A stretch of DNA of 55,438 nucleotides from assembly GCA_030141605.1 (NCBI GenBank), contig JAQGDQ010001209.1, forward strand, positions 1-55,438, read 5' to 3'. This stretch comes from Tubiluchus corallicola. Lineage: Eukaryota > Priapulida > Priapulimorpha > Priapulimorphida > Tubiluchidae. Numbering within the stretch: position 1 is the first letter of the stretch; every line of letters begins with the position of its first letter. Under the pieces are notes generated by a model that worked only from the letters and a program-made list of their open reading frames with translations, made no database searches and was not told where the DNA came from. The translations under genes and the position numbers were made by a program. Shown piece after piece: positions 23,946 to 36,907 of the stretch.

Positions 23946-24495
23946 AGTATTTATGTATAATTTATATAATTACGAATAATACTTTCATACATTCTTCCTC
24001 CTTGCACTTTTTCAATTTCAAATCACAATTTTTTTGAGGTGAAAACGGCAGAAAACGGAATCAAAATGCCGGTACAGAAAAACCATTATGACGCACTTTA
24101 TAATACTGTCACGTGATCTGACCATATTTGGGTCCACTGGCATCATTGATGGAATTTGACCGATCGTACCAATTCAACGTCCAGGCTGTAGCATGTAGTC
24201 AGCATTCGAATACTTCTTAGCTAACCTCGTGCAGGAAGTTGGATTTTAATCAGTCATCAAGTTAATAAAACAGATAACAAGTCGCTAGAAAATTCATTGC
24301 ACGATGCACATTCATTGATATTATTGATCACTGGTTATCACTCATTGATATCTGGCTATCGATAAATGTGTTACCTGCGTGATCTATGTATGAGCACCAT
24401 TTAATTGTTCTCAAGTATTTATGCATAGGCGCTGAATATCATAGCGTGTTTAGGATCTCTAGCAACATTGGTCCTACAAAATGTTCATTATATAA
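23946..24495. other. Non-coding stretch, nothing recognised
   Basis: AT-rich; some TTGAT-containing motifs near 24310-24365 but no gene. Confidence 0.4.
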
Positions 24496-25305
24496 TGTAA
24501 TGTAATGTAATTATGTAATTAATATAATATAATGTAATATAATATAATATAATATAATATAATATAATATAATATAATGTAATGTAATGTAATGTAATGT
24601 AATGTAATGTAATGTAATGTAATGTAATGTAATGTAATGTAATGTAATGTAATGTAATGTAGTGTAGTGTAATATAATATAATGTAATGTAATGTAATTA
24701 ATATAATATAATATAATGTAATATAATATATTAATATAATATAATATAATATAATGTAATGTAATGTAATGTAATGTAATGTAATGTAATTTAGTGTATT
24801 GTAGTGTAATGCAATGTAATGTAATATAATATAACGTAACAAAACGTAATGTAACGTAACGTAACGTAACGTAACGTAACGTAACGTAACGTAATGTAAT
24901 GTAATGTAATATAATGTAATGTAATATAATATAATGTAATGTAATGTAATGTAATGTAATTAATATAATATAATGTAATATAATATATTAATATAATGTA
25001 ATGTAATGTAATGTAGTGTAATATAATATAATGTAATAAAATGTAATGTAATGTAATATAATGTAATATGATATAATATATTAATATAATATAATGTAAT
25101 GTAATGTAGTGTATTGTAGCGTAATATAATGTAATGCAATGTAATGTAATATAATGTAATAAAACGTAATGTAATGTAACGTAACGTAATGTAATGTAAT
25201 ATAATGTAATATATTAATATAATGTAATGTAACGTAAGGTAACGAAACGTAACGCAATGTAACGCAACGCAACATAACATAACATAACATAACATAATAT
25301 AATAT
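24496..25305. repeat. (GTAAT/ATAAT/CGTAA)n pentanucleotide array
   Basis: About 810 bp of 5-bp units in blocks (ATAAT, GTAAT, ACGTA, then mixed). On the minus strand it directly follows a LINE coding fragment, so it may have expanded from that element's 3' boundary. Confidence 0.95.
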
Positions 25306-25309
25306 TCAT

Positions 25310-25586
25310 TAAATCTAGTGAAGTGATATTGGTGATTACGTACGATAGGATTTATGAAACTCGAGGGTAATAAACTGTGCTGTGTTTTGTACAGATAGGT
25401 AGCAACGTTGTAAGAAACTAAGTCATCCAAATTTAAAATTCCACAGTTATAAAAAAGTATTGGTTCAATTGTGGCTTGTTTAGTAAAATTACAAGTGATT
25501 CTCAAAAACTTACGCTGTATATGGCTAAGTAATTTAAATTTATTGAATGTGTTTTCCCTCATAGAATACAACAGTGAATTAAAGAG
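25310..25586 (-). pseudogene. LINE reverse-transcriptase C-terminal fragment
   Basis: The minus-strand frame opens after a TAA at 25587-25589. It reads LLYSMRENTFNKFKLLSHIQ, then RKFLRITCNFTKQATIEPIL, CGILNLDDLVSYNVATYLYK and LLPSSF. The order LQRK.LRII, TEP.....ILN..DL....VA.Y.YK and LP..F is the typical end of CR1/L2/Jockey-like LINE ORF2 proteins. The reading frame then runs into the pentanucleotide array, so the true end is lost. It has no Met start of its own. Confidence 0.6.
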
Positions 25587-25619
25587 TTATATAGTGTAAA
25601 TTTGTGCATTTATTTGTAA

Positions 25620-26279
25620 TAAATCAGATGTAAATTGACTACTGTAACGCCTACTAAACTACTGATAATTCGCAATTTATTATAATATGTGCTAAATTTG
25701 ATAGCAAGGTCAAATGTCAATTATAGGTCAGGGTCACAACTGTGAATGCGGTTCTGTTACCGAATCCATCTTAGAGATTTTCTTAGAACAGAGTTTTAAC
25801 GAAGTTTAACTCTTTCGCTGTGTTATTTTTTCAAAATTGTGTTTTTACACTAGTTTGGGTAGCGTTTGGATAATTACACAAAAAGCAATTGCTGTTTTCA
25901 TCAGTAATCATAAAATTCTTTTTGTTGCCAAGTACCCAAGTCTGCATAGAAGTTGGGCGGTTTGGGCCTGTTGGAAACCGTTCAAGCAACAGAAGGTGAA
26001 TCCGATGATTGCTCATTCGAGCACCTGTCCAGATGTGATTCGAGACATTTTTCTCTGCTCTGATTCAGCGTGAGTGACGGATGCATTGTCCAAAGTCGAA
26101 TCTCACACGGTCTCTTTCGGCTAGGGCTGTAAGCTTTATGGGATTTATGCGTTATAAACGGTTAATTAGTTTTTACCTTTTTCTGCTTTGCTTTTAAGCT
26201 TACCTATGCCCTAGGGATTAATTACTTTCAAGGTATGCATATGCTGAAACACTAAATCATTTCGTGTGCTTATCTTTCT
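25620..26279. other. Non-coding stretch, nothing recognised
   Basis: A slightly GC-richer segment at 25940-26110 carries no recognisable domain on either strand. Confidence 0.4.
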
Positions 26280-26725
26280 AACATCTTTTTCCTTTTCTTT
26301 CCTTTTCTTTACTTGACTCTTCTTAACTTTTCTTTTCTTCTTTTTTCTTTTTTGTTTTTTCCTTACCTTTCCTTTCCTCAATCTTTTTTTTGTTCCTTCC
26401 CATTCCTTTCTTTACTTTTTTCTTTTTGTTTCGTTTTTTCTTTGCTTTCCTTTTCCCTTTTTTCTTCTCTTCTCTTTTCCTATTTTCTTTCTTTCTCTTC
26501 TTTTCCTTTCTCTTTCTTTACTTTTTGTTTTTTCTTTTCGTTTATATACCTTTTTCCTTTACCTTTCGTTTTTTTCCTTTTCTTTCCTTCTTTTTCTTCT
26601 CTTCTCGTCTCTTTTCTTTTCTTTTTTTGCTTTCTCACCTTTCCCTTCCTTTCCTCAATTCTTTTTCTTTTTCGTTCTTTTCTTAACATTTTCTTTTCTT
26701 TTCTTTTCTTTAATTTTAACACTAC
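26280..26725. repeat. Long polypyrimidine (C/T) tract
   Basis: About 440 bp almost purely C and T on the + strand, made of TTTTC, CTTTCC and CTTCT motifs, followed by a second C/T-rich piece at 26770-26900. ORFs rich in Phe/Ser or Lys/Glu here are compositional artefacts. Confidence 0.85.
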
Positions 26726-27032
26726 TTTGCCTGTGAGCTTAATGATTTTCAAGGTATGCCGTGCATATTTTATTTTCCAACTGTGTGTTTTTTCTTTTCG
26801 TTTTCTTCTGCTTCTTTTCTTATCCTTTCTTGCCCTTTTCGATATAATTTCTATTCTTTTCTCCTTTTTCTTACTTCTAGTTTTCATTTTTTAACTTTTC
26901 GATTTTTAGTTTATCCTCACTCTGTTGTGACTTGCTGCTTTGTGACTAACGCTGATTGACCTTGACCTTTGTTTAGTCCATCGAGTTTGTAGTTTTAGTT
27001 TTGTTTATTTTTCTGGTGCAAAGCGCCACTAC

Positions 27033-27525
27033 CAGTGGCGGCTCGTGTATAGATATTGTAGAACTGCAGCACCCCGTATTTTCACTCAGTATTATCGATA
27101 ATAGTCAATATAATAAGCCTTTTTTCTTTAGTTCTTTCTTTATACTTGTATAGAACCAGAGCACGTGAGGGTAGTACTGTTTGCTTCACAGCCCAGCACA
27201 CTGCGCTCCAGCAATGCGATGCTTGGCTCATGTCTGAGCCCATGTAGAGAAAGTACTGTCACTCACACAGTTTGTTGTCAGTTGTCACGTGCTTATCGTG
27301 AATGGTTCAAGCTTGAACTGTTACAATTTAGGCTATTAGTAAGCAAAAAATATTTTTTGTTCAAGATATTATCGAGTTTATGTATAAACTTTAGCATGTC
27401 TGTTTGTTTAAAGTTATAATAATTACAAATTACATATTTTTGTTTTGTTTTACACAGTATTAAAACAATGGCTAAAAATTTTCTGAAGCAGCAGCCCCAC
27501 TAATTTTAGCTACGAGCCGCCACTG
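27033..27525. mobile_element. hAT-type non-autonomous element
   Basis: Ends CAGTGGCGGCTCGT and ACGAGCCGCCACTG are exact inverted repeats, a terminal sequence typical of hAT elements. Flanking 8-mers GCCACTAC and ACCCCTCC match at 5 of 8 positions, so a target duplication would be old. Length 493 bp; the interior (84-codon ORF at 27165) has no recognisable domain. Confidence 0.65.
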
Positions 27526-27570
27526 ACCCCTCCCCCCACACACACTCGATTGTCATAGCCTCTCGAGCTT

Positions 27571-27772
27571 TATACACATGTTCCCCCAAACTGACCATGC
27601 TCTTAATAATCCCTCCTACTTTCTATTCCGTTAGTGTATACCCATGTTCCCCCAAAACTGACCCATGCTCCTAGTAATCCCTCCTACTTTCTATTCCGTT
27701 AGTGTATACCCATGTTCCCCCAAAACTGACCCATGCTCCTAGTAATCCCTCCTACTTTCTATTCCATTAATG
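27571..27772. repeat. 68-bp tandem repeat, 3 copies
   Basis: Units start near 27573, 27641 and 27709 with CCCATGTTCCCCCAAAACTG and end with CTACTTTCTATTCCGTTA. The second and third are nearly identical. Confidence 0.93.
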
Positions 27773-28009
27773 TCAAATCGTCAGCATGTTTTGCGTCAAT
27801 AATTCTTTGTGATTCCGTCAGAGACGCGTGGTACCACCGTCACCCAACCGTCGACGTCTGCTCTTTCTGATCTTATCATCAACTTTACAAAGAGCTCGCC
27901 ATCACGATGAAACAATTGCACCGACTCACATTTCTGAGTCTGACTGAGGCTTTCAACATTTGCTTAAAACCACAAAGATGTCAGCGAATTTTCTGCTTTC
28001 CTGAACCTA

Positions 28010-28729
<720 letters not shown>

Positions 28730-28939
28730 TTATTTAGACTTGAATATTGATAAAGAGCTGCTGTGTTTTAGTGATGCCGGTAATGAATTCCAAAGTTGTA
28801 TTGCTTGCTTAGTAATGGGATTCTTTCCATATTGATTGTTCGTTCTAATGTTTCTTAAATTTAGTGTTCTGTTATTCACACTGGGGTTTTTAAGAAGTGG
28901 GAGCTCTAGGTCTTCTAACTCTAATGACCGTCTAACATC
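28730..28939 (-). pseudogene. LINE reverse-transcriptase C-terminal fragment
   Basis: A 69-codon minus-strand segment with a natural stop. It reads LRNIRTNNQYGKNPITKQAI and then QLWNSLPASLKHSSSLSIFK. The motif ..A..LWNSLP..L....SL..FK is the typical C-terminus of CR1/L2/Jockey-like LINEs. Start and all catalytic domains are missing (5' truncation, normal for LINE copies). It abuts the oppositely oriented fragment at 29041. Confidence 0.6.
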
Positions 28940-29040
28940 TTTTTATCACAACGTCGTTACCTTTTGCTCTCCGTTATTTATCGGGAAAAGTTCGATTATT
29001 TAAACAAAGATGTATTTTTTAGCAAAACGCGTTTTTCTAG

Positions 29041-29256
29041 TGTAACCAGGGTCACCGCTTCAAGTTACAGCCCACTCACTGCCGACTTTCTTGTTTTAAA
29101 AACTTTTTCCCAAACAAAATAATTAAAATCTGGAATCAACTTCCTGAATCTGTCGGTGGTGCCCCCTTGGTCTGTGCTCAGAGCAAGAAAGTTTTTAAAA
29201 AACGTTTAAAAGATGTAAATCTTAATAATCATTTATCTTTTAACAAGCATAAGTAA
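29041..29256 (+). pseudogene. LINE reverse-transcriptase C-terminal fragment
   Basis: An open segment between TAG (29038-29040) and TAA (29254-29256). It contains FKNFFPNKIIKIWNQLPESV and FKKRLKDVNL, again the LINE signature of a Trp-Asn-x-Leu-Pro box near the end of ORF2. It has no start codon and no upstream domains. It is a different copy from the minus-strand fragment, so two truncated LINEs meet head to head near 28.95-29.0 kb. Confidence 0.55.
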
Positions 29257-30084
29257 GTAGCCTTGGCTCTTTTAGCTTCTAATCATAATCTTTTAATTAG
29301 CCATTTTTATACGTAGACTTTATACCTGTGCTGTATATACGTTTTGTCCTGGTTTCATATTTTGTACGTTCTTGCAAATATTTTTAACATATTTCTAAGA
29401 AAAATTACATATTAAACAACAAACATTTATTGTAGCCAAAAGGGCGAGTTAATAGGCTAAGAACGAAGACAATTTTCAAAAGGACAAATTTTGTGGAAAG
29501 TAGTGCGTACTGTCAACTTTCTAATGCTGATCTGACAGTTTTTAATTTATTAATTTCGTTTAAGATTCATTGACAATAGAGTAACGAACGATAAAAAAAT
29601 TGCCCAATTTATCTTTGTATTTTCCTAATTTTTAGTAGAATTGTTAGGAAAAGGATCCTAGGCATTGCCCAGAGATTGTGTACATAAAATTATACTGATA
29701 AAATTAATGCATATACCGATAAATTATTATTATCATTTCTAAAAACAGAATTGCAATTATTAGTGGTTCGTCTCCACAACAGTTTTTGCTACAGAGATGT
29801 ACCGTTGCCTTGCCAACTCGAAGCAGGCGTCGACTATGTCGGAAAGGCGCCGCCTACAAGATAAGACTCGTCGATATCATTAACCTTTTCAGGAACAAGT
29901 TTGGATTTTCCCATTTACAAACATTCTCCATACCTTTTCTGTGGCAAAACAAGACTTTAAAGTACTTAGCCTATTCACAAGTCATTTAAATTAACGTGGA
30001 ATTAAGTTCTGTTTCTGTTTGGACCTAGGATTCTGGTTCTAAATCAAGTGATAAATAACCTAATTTGTCAAAACTTGAAATAAT
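29257..30084. other. Non-coding stretch, nothing recognised
   Basis: AT-rich; includes a 67-codon ORF at 29786-29989 with no recognisable domain. Confidence 0.4.
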
Positions 30085-30550
30085 GCATAGTATAGTATAG
30101 TGTAGTGTAGTGTGGTGTAGTGTAGTGTAGTGTAGTGTAGTGTAGTGTAGTGTAGTGTAGTGTAGTGTAGTGTAGTGTAGTGTAGTGTAGTGTAGTGTAG
30201 CATCGCGTAGTGTAGCGTAGTGTAGTGTAGTGTAGTGTAGTGTAGTGTAGTGCAGTGCAGTGCAGTGCAGTGCAGTGCAGTGCAGCGCAGCGCAGCGCAG
30301 CGCAGCGCAGCGCAGCGCAGCGCAGCACAGTACAGTACAGTACAGTACAGTACAGTACAGTACAGTACAGTACAGTACAGTACAGTACAGTACAGTACAG
30401 TACAGTACAGTACAGTACAGTATAGTATAGCATAGCACAGCACAGTTCAGCACAGCAGACCACAGCAAAGCACAGGCATAGCACAGCACAGCACAGTACA
30501 GTACATTACAGTAAAGCACAGCACAGTACAGTAGAGTATAGTATAGCATA
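30085..30550. repeat. GTGTA/GTGCA/GCGCA/GTACA pentanucleotide array
   Basis: Ordered blocks of 5-bp units: GTGTA to about 30250, GTGCA to 30285, GCGCA to 30325, GTACA to 30420, then degenerate. Each block differs by one base from the next, suggesting stepwise mutation and spread. It lies downstream, on the minus strand, of the LINE-like fragment at 30711-30956. Confidence 0.95.
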
Positions 30551-30710
30551 GTCTTACAACAATTTACAAAAACTAAAACACAAAAGTACACACAGTCACA
30601 GTAAAATAAAAGTCCACACAGTTATGAGACACCTTAAAAATCATTAAAAACAATCATTTTACATATAAATTAAAACAGTTATTAAACAAAGATTAAAACA
30701 TATCATTACA

Positions 30711-30956
30711 CTAGTTAAAAGATGATCTTCTTTCCACCACTAGGTGGCAGGTTTTGGCACATTCTTTTAAATAAATATCACCAGATAGTATCTGATATAA
30801 TTTATCATTATCGCTGAACTCATTAAAGTTATTAATTTTTGCGCTTGGACACTGAAATAACAAAATTAGAATATCCTCATAAAGGGGGTCAATGCAATAG
30901 AACATGTTTTTCAGACTCGACCGGTAACTGATCACAAAAATGACACAATCTTTCAT
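30711..30956 (-). pseudogene. Possible LINE C-terminal fragment
   Basis: The minus-strand 81-codon frame has YEDILILLFQCPSAKINNFN and KLYQIL. An ILFxCP segment followed by a short helix resembles the last domain of some LINE ORF2 proteins. The fragment is followed by a non-coding segment and then the pentanucleotide array, as with the other LINE ends here. Motif evidence is thin. Confidence 0.35.
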
Positions 30957-31149
30957 CTTCTGCGATGTTAGTGAACCTTCAAATCTCTAAAATAATGGGG
31001 TGCATCTGTGGTTTTTGGGCAAAATAATTGAGCGTTACAGTCCTTTCAAAAAACTTCCTAGGATACACGTAAGTGTGGTATGGTTTTAAAACAAGCTAAA
31101 AAGTGGGTGAAAGCAGTAAACAAAGCAGAGAAAGTCGTGGCACGATACC

Positions 31150-31433
31150 TGGGGTTGACGAAAATCGCACGGCAGCTGGGCTTACAATTACGCATGCGCA
31201 GCAGAACCCTGGTGTGACTGAGATGATTTTTCACTTGCTAACCCTATAGTTACGTTTTCAGCGAGTCCGTAAGATTGATTGATTCGTGGTGAGTAATTAG
31301 TGACTACAAATCGGTTGTTAATCAGTTGTTTATCGTGTGAACGCTGTATGTGACTTTTACAGCCGCGGCTGACGGAGATTATTGCTTTGCTTGACAATAA
31401 TTGACTGTTGCCATCAACAAATAAATAAAATAA
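31150..31433 (+). promoter_or_regulatory. Candidate promoter and non-coding first exon
   Basis: ACGCATGCGCAGC (31190-31202) resembles the NRF1 palindrome. About 240 bp downstream AATAAG|GTAAGAAA at 31434 is a strong donor. The interval has no good ORF on the + strand. This would fit a 5' non-coding exon, perhaps of the downstream GATA gene or another + strand gene, but no transcript evidence is available. Confidence 0.2.
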
Positions 31434-33200
31434 GGTAAGAAAAGTACTTGTAACAACAGTGGGTGTTGTGGGTGTGCCTTTTTGTGGGTATGTATGTTTA
31501 GTAATGTCTTAAGTTTCTTATGGTTACAATTTATAGCTTAATAATAGGTCTAATTATTATAAATATGTCCCTGTATCCGTTTTTAACTTAAATTTGTGAT
31601 TTTTTTAACTGTATTTGTGTTTACGTTTGTGAGATGAAACGTTTCTTATAAATCATTTGTAATTATTATTCAATTAAATTACGATGAACTGCAATAAATT
31701 TGAATAATTTTAGCAATAAAAATTGTAGGTGGCGTTTTTGCACCTTGTATCACAAAATATATAAAAGACTTCGCAAATTTAATTACGCCTATAATGAGCT
31801 ATTAATTGCATATTTAATTTATATTTTCGCATGTAAATTGTAGGAATTTTTGAACTGTATCTCCCGTTTGTAACTTTAGCGCAAAAGCGTTTATCGGTAG
31901 TTCATTTTTGGTTTTTTTAATTAAAATATTGGCAAAACTAAAGTTGGTATTGTTATCTACGGTGTACACGACATTATTAATGTTACAAAAATGAAGATTT
32001 TTTTCAATTCCGTGACTTATATATATATATATATATAACACTTATCTAATATATATACATACATATAAGATAAGATAAGATAAGATTGACACACTTACGG
32101 ATACACTTTATTCCAAGTAAAAACGCATAATATCAGTACACATACAATAATAGCCATTATATATGTACGATAGCTACCACATCACACACAGAAAATACTA
32201 CAGTAATAAAATTATTTACAGATAAAAAATATGTCAAAAATAGACGTACAAGATTTAAAAATTAATAGATGTTTTGTGTATACAACTGGTTTATCTAATA
32301 TTGTTAAATTTTAGATAAAAAAGATACAATCACTGTTAAAAATTTTATTAGACTGTAAATAATCTTTAGACTGTAAGTAATTTTCCGTAAAATAACGTCA
32401 AAATTGGACAATGCGAGGTTTAGACATGCGTGCTTTAAGAGACATACTGTGCGCTTGTATTAGGTAAAAATTTATTTAATATTTTGTGCTACTATTATGG
32501 ACTCCACGTTACGTACAATTTTTGATAGCTCATTAATACTGACAAATAATTATCCACGGCTGCAAATACACTTATAAAATTGTACATATATGTCATACAA
32601 ATATGTTTAATTGCATCTAAATACGGTTACTCGAGTCGACTTCCGTTTCAAACTAATGCCTTACCAATTCAAATTCATAATGTTAAACATGCGTCGTCCT
32701 TAGTAAAAATAGCTAATATGGCGATACTGATTGATAGAAAATTATACAATTCTACACAATGTAGCAGCAGTACAAGCATTGTCTGCAATTCTGTGTGTAA
32801 TATAAAGTACCGTGGAAAATAGACACATTAAATTTTATTATTTCTCTAAAAAATGTGTGACAATCAACCCACTCGTACAATTTAACAGTAATTCTGAGTC
32901 AGTGGAGCGAATTAGTTAAACTGAAACTGTTGTTCATTTTTTCAACTCGTAATTACTGTGTAGGTTTTCGTTAACTCTTTATGTGCTGTGAGTTAAAATC
33001 GAATTCATCATATTTGTCTTTCATTCGAAGAGGATGTGATAATATTGCCTTAATTGTCATCAAAATTTGCACGGAATCAGGCCCCAACGTATAATTACAA
33101 TGAGTGCCAAAAGTTACTTAACTTTGCTGTAGTGAAATGAACAGATGTATCAAAAACCAGACATTATGTAATCGTTACCTTACCATAAGTTATCTGTACA
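31434..33200. other. Non-coding stretch with one retroelement-like 3' end
   Basis: (TA)n at 32018-32036. On the minus strand, TTGGAATAAAGTG (about 32113) is followed by (CTTAT)n at 32067-32085, resembling a tailed retroelement end. An 80-codon ORF at 32580-32822 shows no domain. Confidence 0.35.
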
Positions 33201-33213
33201 AATTATTAGCGTG

Positions 33214-33596
<383 letters not shown>

Positions 33597-34656
33597 TAAT
33601 ATTTTGAATTAAGTATGCATTGAAAATCACCTACCTTATACGTCATTATATATCTCCTAATATATTTGAAAATATATACGGCTATATATACAAGGTTGTT
33701 TCTGTGGCCGTTTTACGATTATTTCCTAATTAAATTTTATTACCTTGTTGAGTCAGACGGGTCCTGTTAACTCTGACGGACATATGTTACGCAGTCTTTG
33801 CCGGCCGGCAGACGGGGTTTATTTTCTGAGCGCCAAAATCAGCGTTCTTTGATTTACGACTCCGTTTAGAAGCAGGTGTATAAGAAGCGAAATGATAGTT
33901 TGGAGCACAATTTTCTCTGAGCTCAATATGTTAGAGAGAAGTGAAGATTCCAAGGGTTGAATAGATACACTAGCATGCGTGAGTACTGCTAGCATCTTGA
34001 GTATTCTACTAAACCATTGTGTTGAGGTATTTAGACGCTGTGGATAATCTTGCTGTTATTGTCAAGCACAAAAGCTCTAGTATATTTTGATACACAGCGC
34101 GTGGCTAGTTGATAATGTTTCACACAAAAACCACTGCGGCTCGCGCCCTGTCAAGGCTGAACAGGTATTATAATGTAACTTTTTCTCTCTCCGGAGCAAA
34201 GAAGCACCTGGACAGGTGATCATTTTCAACATTCTGATTAACGATTAGTACGTGGCAATACCACACCTTTGTTGTGCTTACCTGTGCTTCATTGATTAAC
34301 ATTGACAAATTGAGTTTTAAGTCAGGTATAAATCCACAACATGTGTTAAGTATGAGCAGGTTCAATTTTCACCTGGGGCTATAATAACTTTGCAGGGTGA
34401 CATGTGAAATAATATTACAAGATAATAGACTTCAGCATATTGTTACAATTTATATATAAATTTATATATACATATATACAATAATATATATATATATAGA
34501 AGATAAATGTATATATTATCTTTATTTCGTACAATTCATTAAACAAATTTCAACTGTACACTATGTACACTTTTTAATAGTTAGCAAATTTAGTAAATAA
34601 ATTTATATTAATGATAATTTATGACCGGGTTAGTGGAAAAAATAAGTACTAATATT

Positions 34657-34687
<31 letters not shown>

Positions 34688-34689
34688 GC
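33597..34689. other. Non-coding stretch, nothing recognised
   Basis: Contains E-box-like CACCTG/CAGGTG at 34205-34220 and (TA)n tracts near 34450-34500 and 34660-34690; no gene seen. Confidence 0.4.
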
Positions 34690-34820
34690 ATATTACGTTT
34701 TAACACAATTAATGCTGCAAAAATGTTTCTGATGATTAAATAATAGACTAAAAACTTAATTTAATGGCGGGCGAGCCCAACTATTGATGACATCACAAAC
34801 TAACATAATTTTCACCAGCA
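34690..34820 (-). mobile_element. Family A MITE, copy 4 (fragment)
   Basis: ATTAATGCTGCAAAAATGTT through GGCGGGCGAGCCCAACTATT to AACATAATTTTCACCAGCAA matches one end of family A in reverse orientation. Confidence 0.65.
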
Positions 34821-34921
34821 AAATAGTAATGGCTAAGTTTAAATGAACTTCTGCTAATTAAAATTACATTATCCTTGTTTTTATATTTATGATGCATTAC
34901 TTTGTCGTTGACAAAGGCCAC

Positions 34922-35040
34922 TTTCCCCGAAAAATAATTATTACTAATTAATAATAATAATAGATCTTTATTAGTACTTTTATAAATGCATAAACGTGCA
35001 ATAATTAGTGTAATATATCGTATAAACAATTTCAACCTCT
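34922..35040 (-). other. Retroelement 3' end with (ATT)n tail
   Basis: On the minus strand, AGTACTAATAAAGATCT is followed by (ATT)n at 34942-34962. This is nearly the same junction as GGCTAATAAAGATTTT at 28480, so the two probably belong to one LINE family. Confidence 0.45.
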
Positions 35041-35067
35041 AATTGCAAGCATTAACATATTAAGCAG

Positions 35068-35068
35068 G

Positions 35069-35101
<33 letters not shown>

Positions 35102-35190
35102 GATGATGATGATGAGGAGGAGGAGGAGGAGGAGGAGGACGATGATATGATGATGATGATGACGACGATGATATGACGATGATGATGATT
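35068..35190. repeat. (GAT)n(GAG)n compound microsatellite
   Basis: GATGAT, GAGGAG and GACGAT blocks over about 120 bp. Confidence 0.93.
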
Positions 35191-36290
35191 TGGCTCGTGC
35201 ATAGTATACAAAAAATAACAGAAGATGTATATAAAATTCATATATTTGTGTACTTTCATATATACTGTGTAGCTGTTTCAGTTTTCATCTATTTTTACAG
35301 GGAAAAGACGTTTTCGAAAACAAAATACGAAATCAATTTTAATGAAGATAATAATTTAGTATTTATGGTGCATCGTAACAAATAATCGTATTAATTGTTT
35401 ATTAATTATTTGGCATTCTTTGACCTAGACTATCAAACAGGGAAAGTCGAAAATGAATTTGCTAGTTAAGCTCTTAAATTTAGGTAATTAAATAAGCAAT
35501 TAATCACGTTCACAAAGTTAATTATAAACAATCATTTTCATCTCACCTTCATAAGCAATTATTACTTTTTAATTTCCTTTTATTCCTGCTCGTAAACTCG
35601 CAGGTGAGCTGTACAGGTGCGCAATTTACCTATTCAAAATGACTTCGCATCATCAAAGCGCTAATTATGAAATAATCATTTCAACTCGGTTATCAGTCTT
35701 TTACCGCTCTCAGTTGTTATACGCCATATTATTTTTATCTATGCAAGTTTATGTCTCTACTCACACATCCACGATGGCTGTTCACTTGTCATAATTTCCT
35801 TCTTATACGCACGTAGACAAGCGCACCTGCGCGAAAAATTGCTAAACTCATTGACTCGCCGACTGACTTCAACAACGGCTGTGATTTGTACGTTAAAACT
35901 CTTGCTATTTGACGTAAACTTTTTCACAGTGGGATCTTCAATGTTATTTCATATGCTCTCTTGTTAAACGTATCAGTCCGCTTGTACACTTTGCCATATA
36001 GGGTCTACCTAGTTCGTGTATAGGTGATAAGTTATCTAACTAATCTTATTCACACGCTGGAATGAGCCAATTAAGATTTGTGCTGTTTTATCAGTTTCCT
36101 GGCTTCCTACAACACGAGTGCAATGATTAGATATGCTTACAGTCTGCTGTATGAATATGATTCTTAGCACTTTAAACGTATCAGTAATTGCTGCAAGATA
36201 TTTAAAAGTATGTATATAAATTAATTACTATTACGTACCCACTCCTATATTATTATTTAAATTATTTATACGTATTATGTATGTGTTTGT
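35191..36290. other. Non-coding stretch, nothing recognised
   Basis: Includes CAGGTGAGCTGTACAGGTGC at 35600-35620 (two E-box-like motifs) but no gene. Confidence 0.4.
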
Positions 36291-36291
36291 A

Positions 36292-36470
<179 letters not shown>

Positions 36471-36515
36471 TATACATATACATATGTATATTTGTATAAA
36501 CGTAAAGGATGATTT

Positions 36516-36569
<54 letters not shown>

Positions 36570-36907
36570 AAAGTATAAGATTTGAGTATGTTAATTGCAT
36601 ACGTGATGTGTAAATTTACATTAAAAAAGAGCATAACGCTGTAAAAGTAAAGTATATGCCTATTGTTATATTATTATATCATATTATATATAATAAGTCT
36701 TATATATATATATACATATATATATATATGTATATGACTTACTATTTTGTTAAACATTAGCCAGCTATCAAAATTTTCAGTAAAATGGAATAAACAAAAT
36801 TGGAGTTCTTCCATCCCTAGATAAATAAAGATAGAATTAGAGTTAACTATTGTATTAGGTAATGTTACGTATAAATTTCGACTTTTAAATTACGTTTATG
36901 AATTTCT

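Noticed and set aside
26313-26894. 193-codon Phe/Ser-rich ORF as a membrane protein
   Set aside because: Hydrophobicity follows from TTT/TTC/CTT codons of a polypyrimidine tract.
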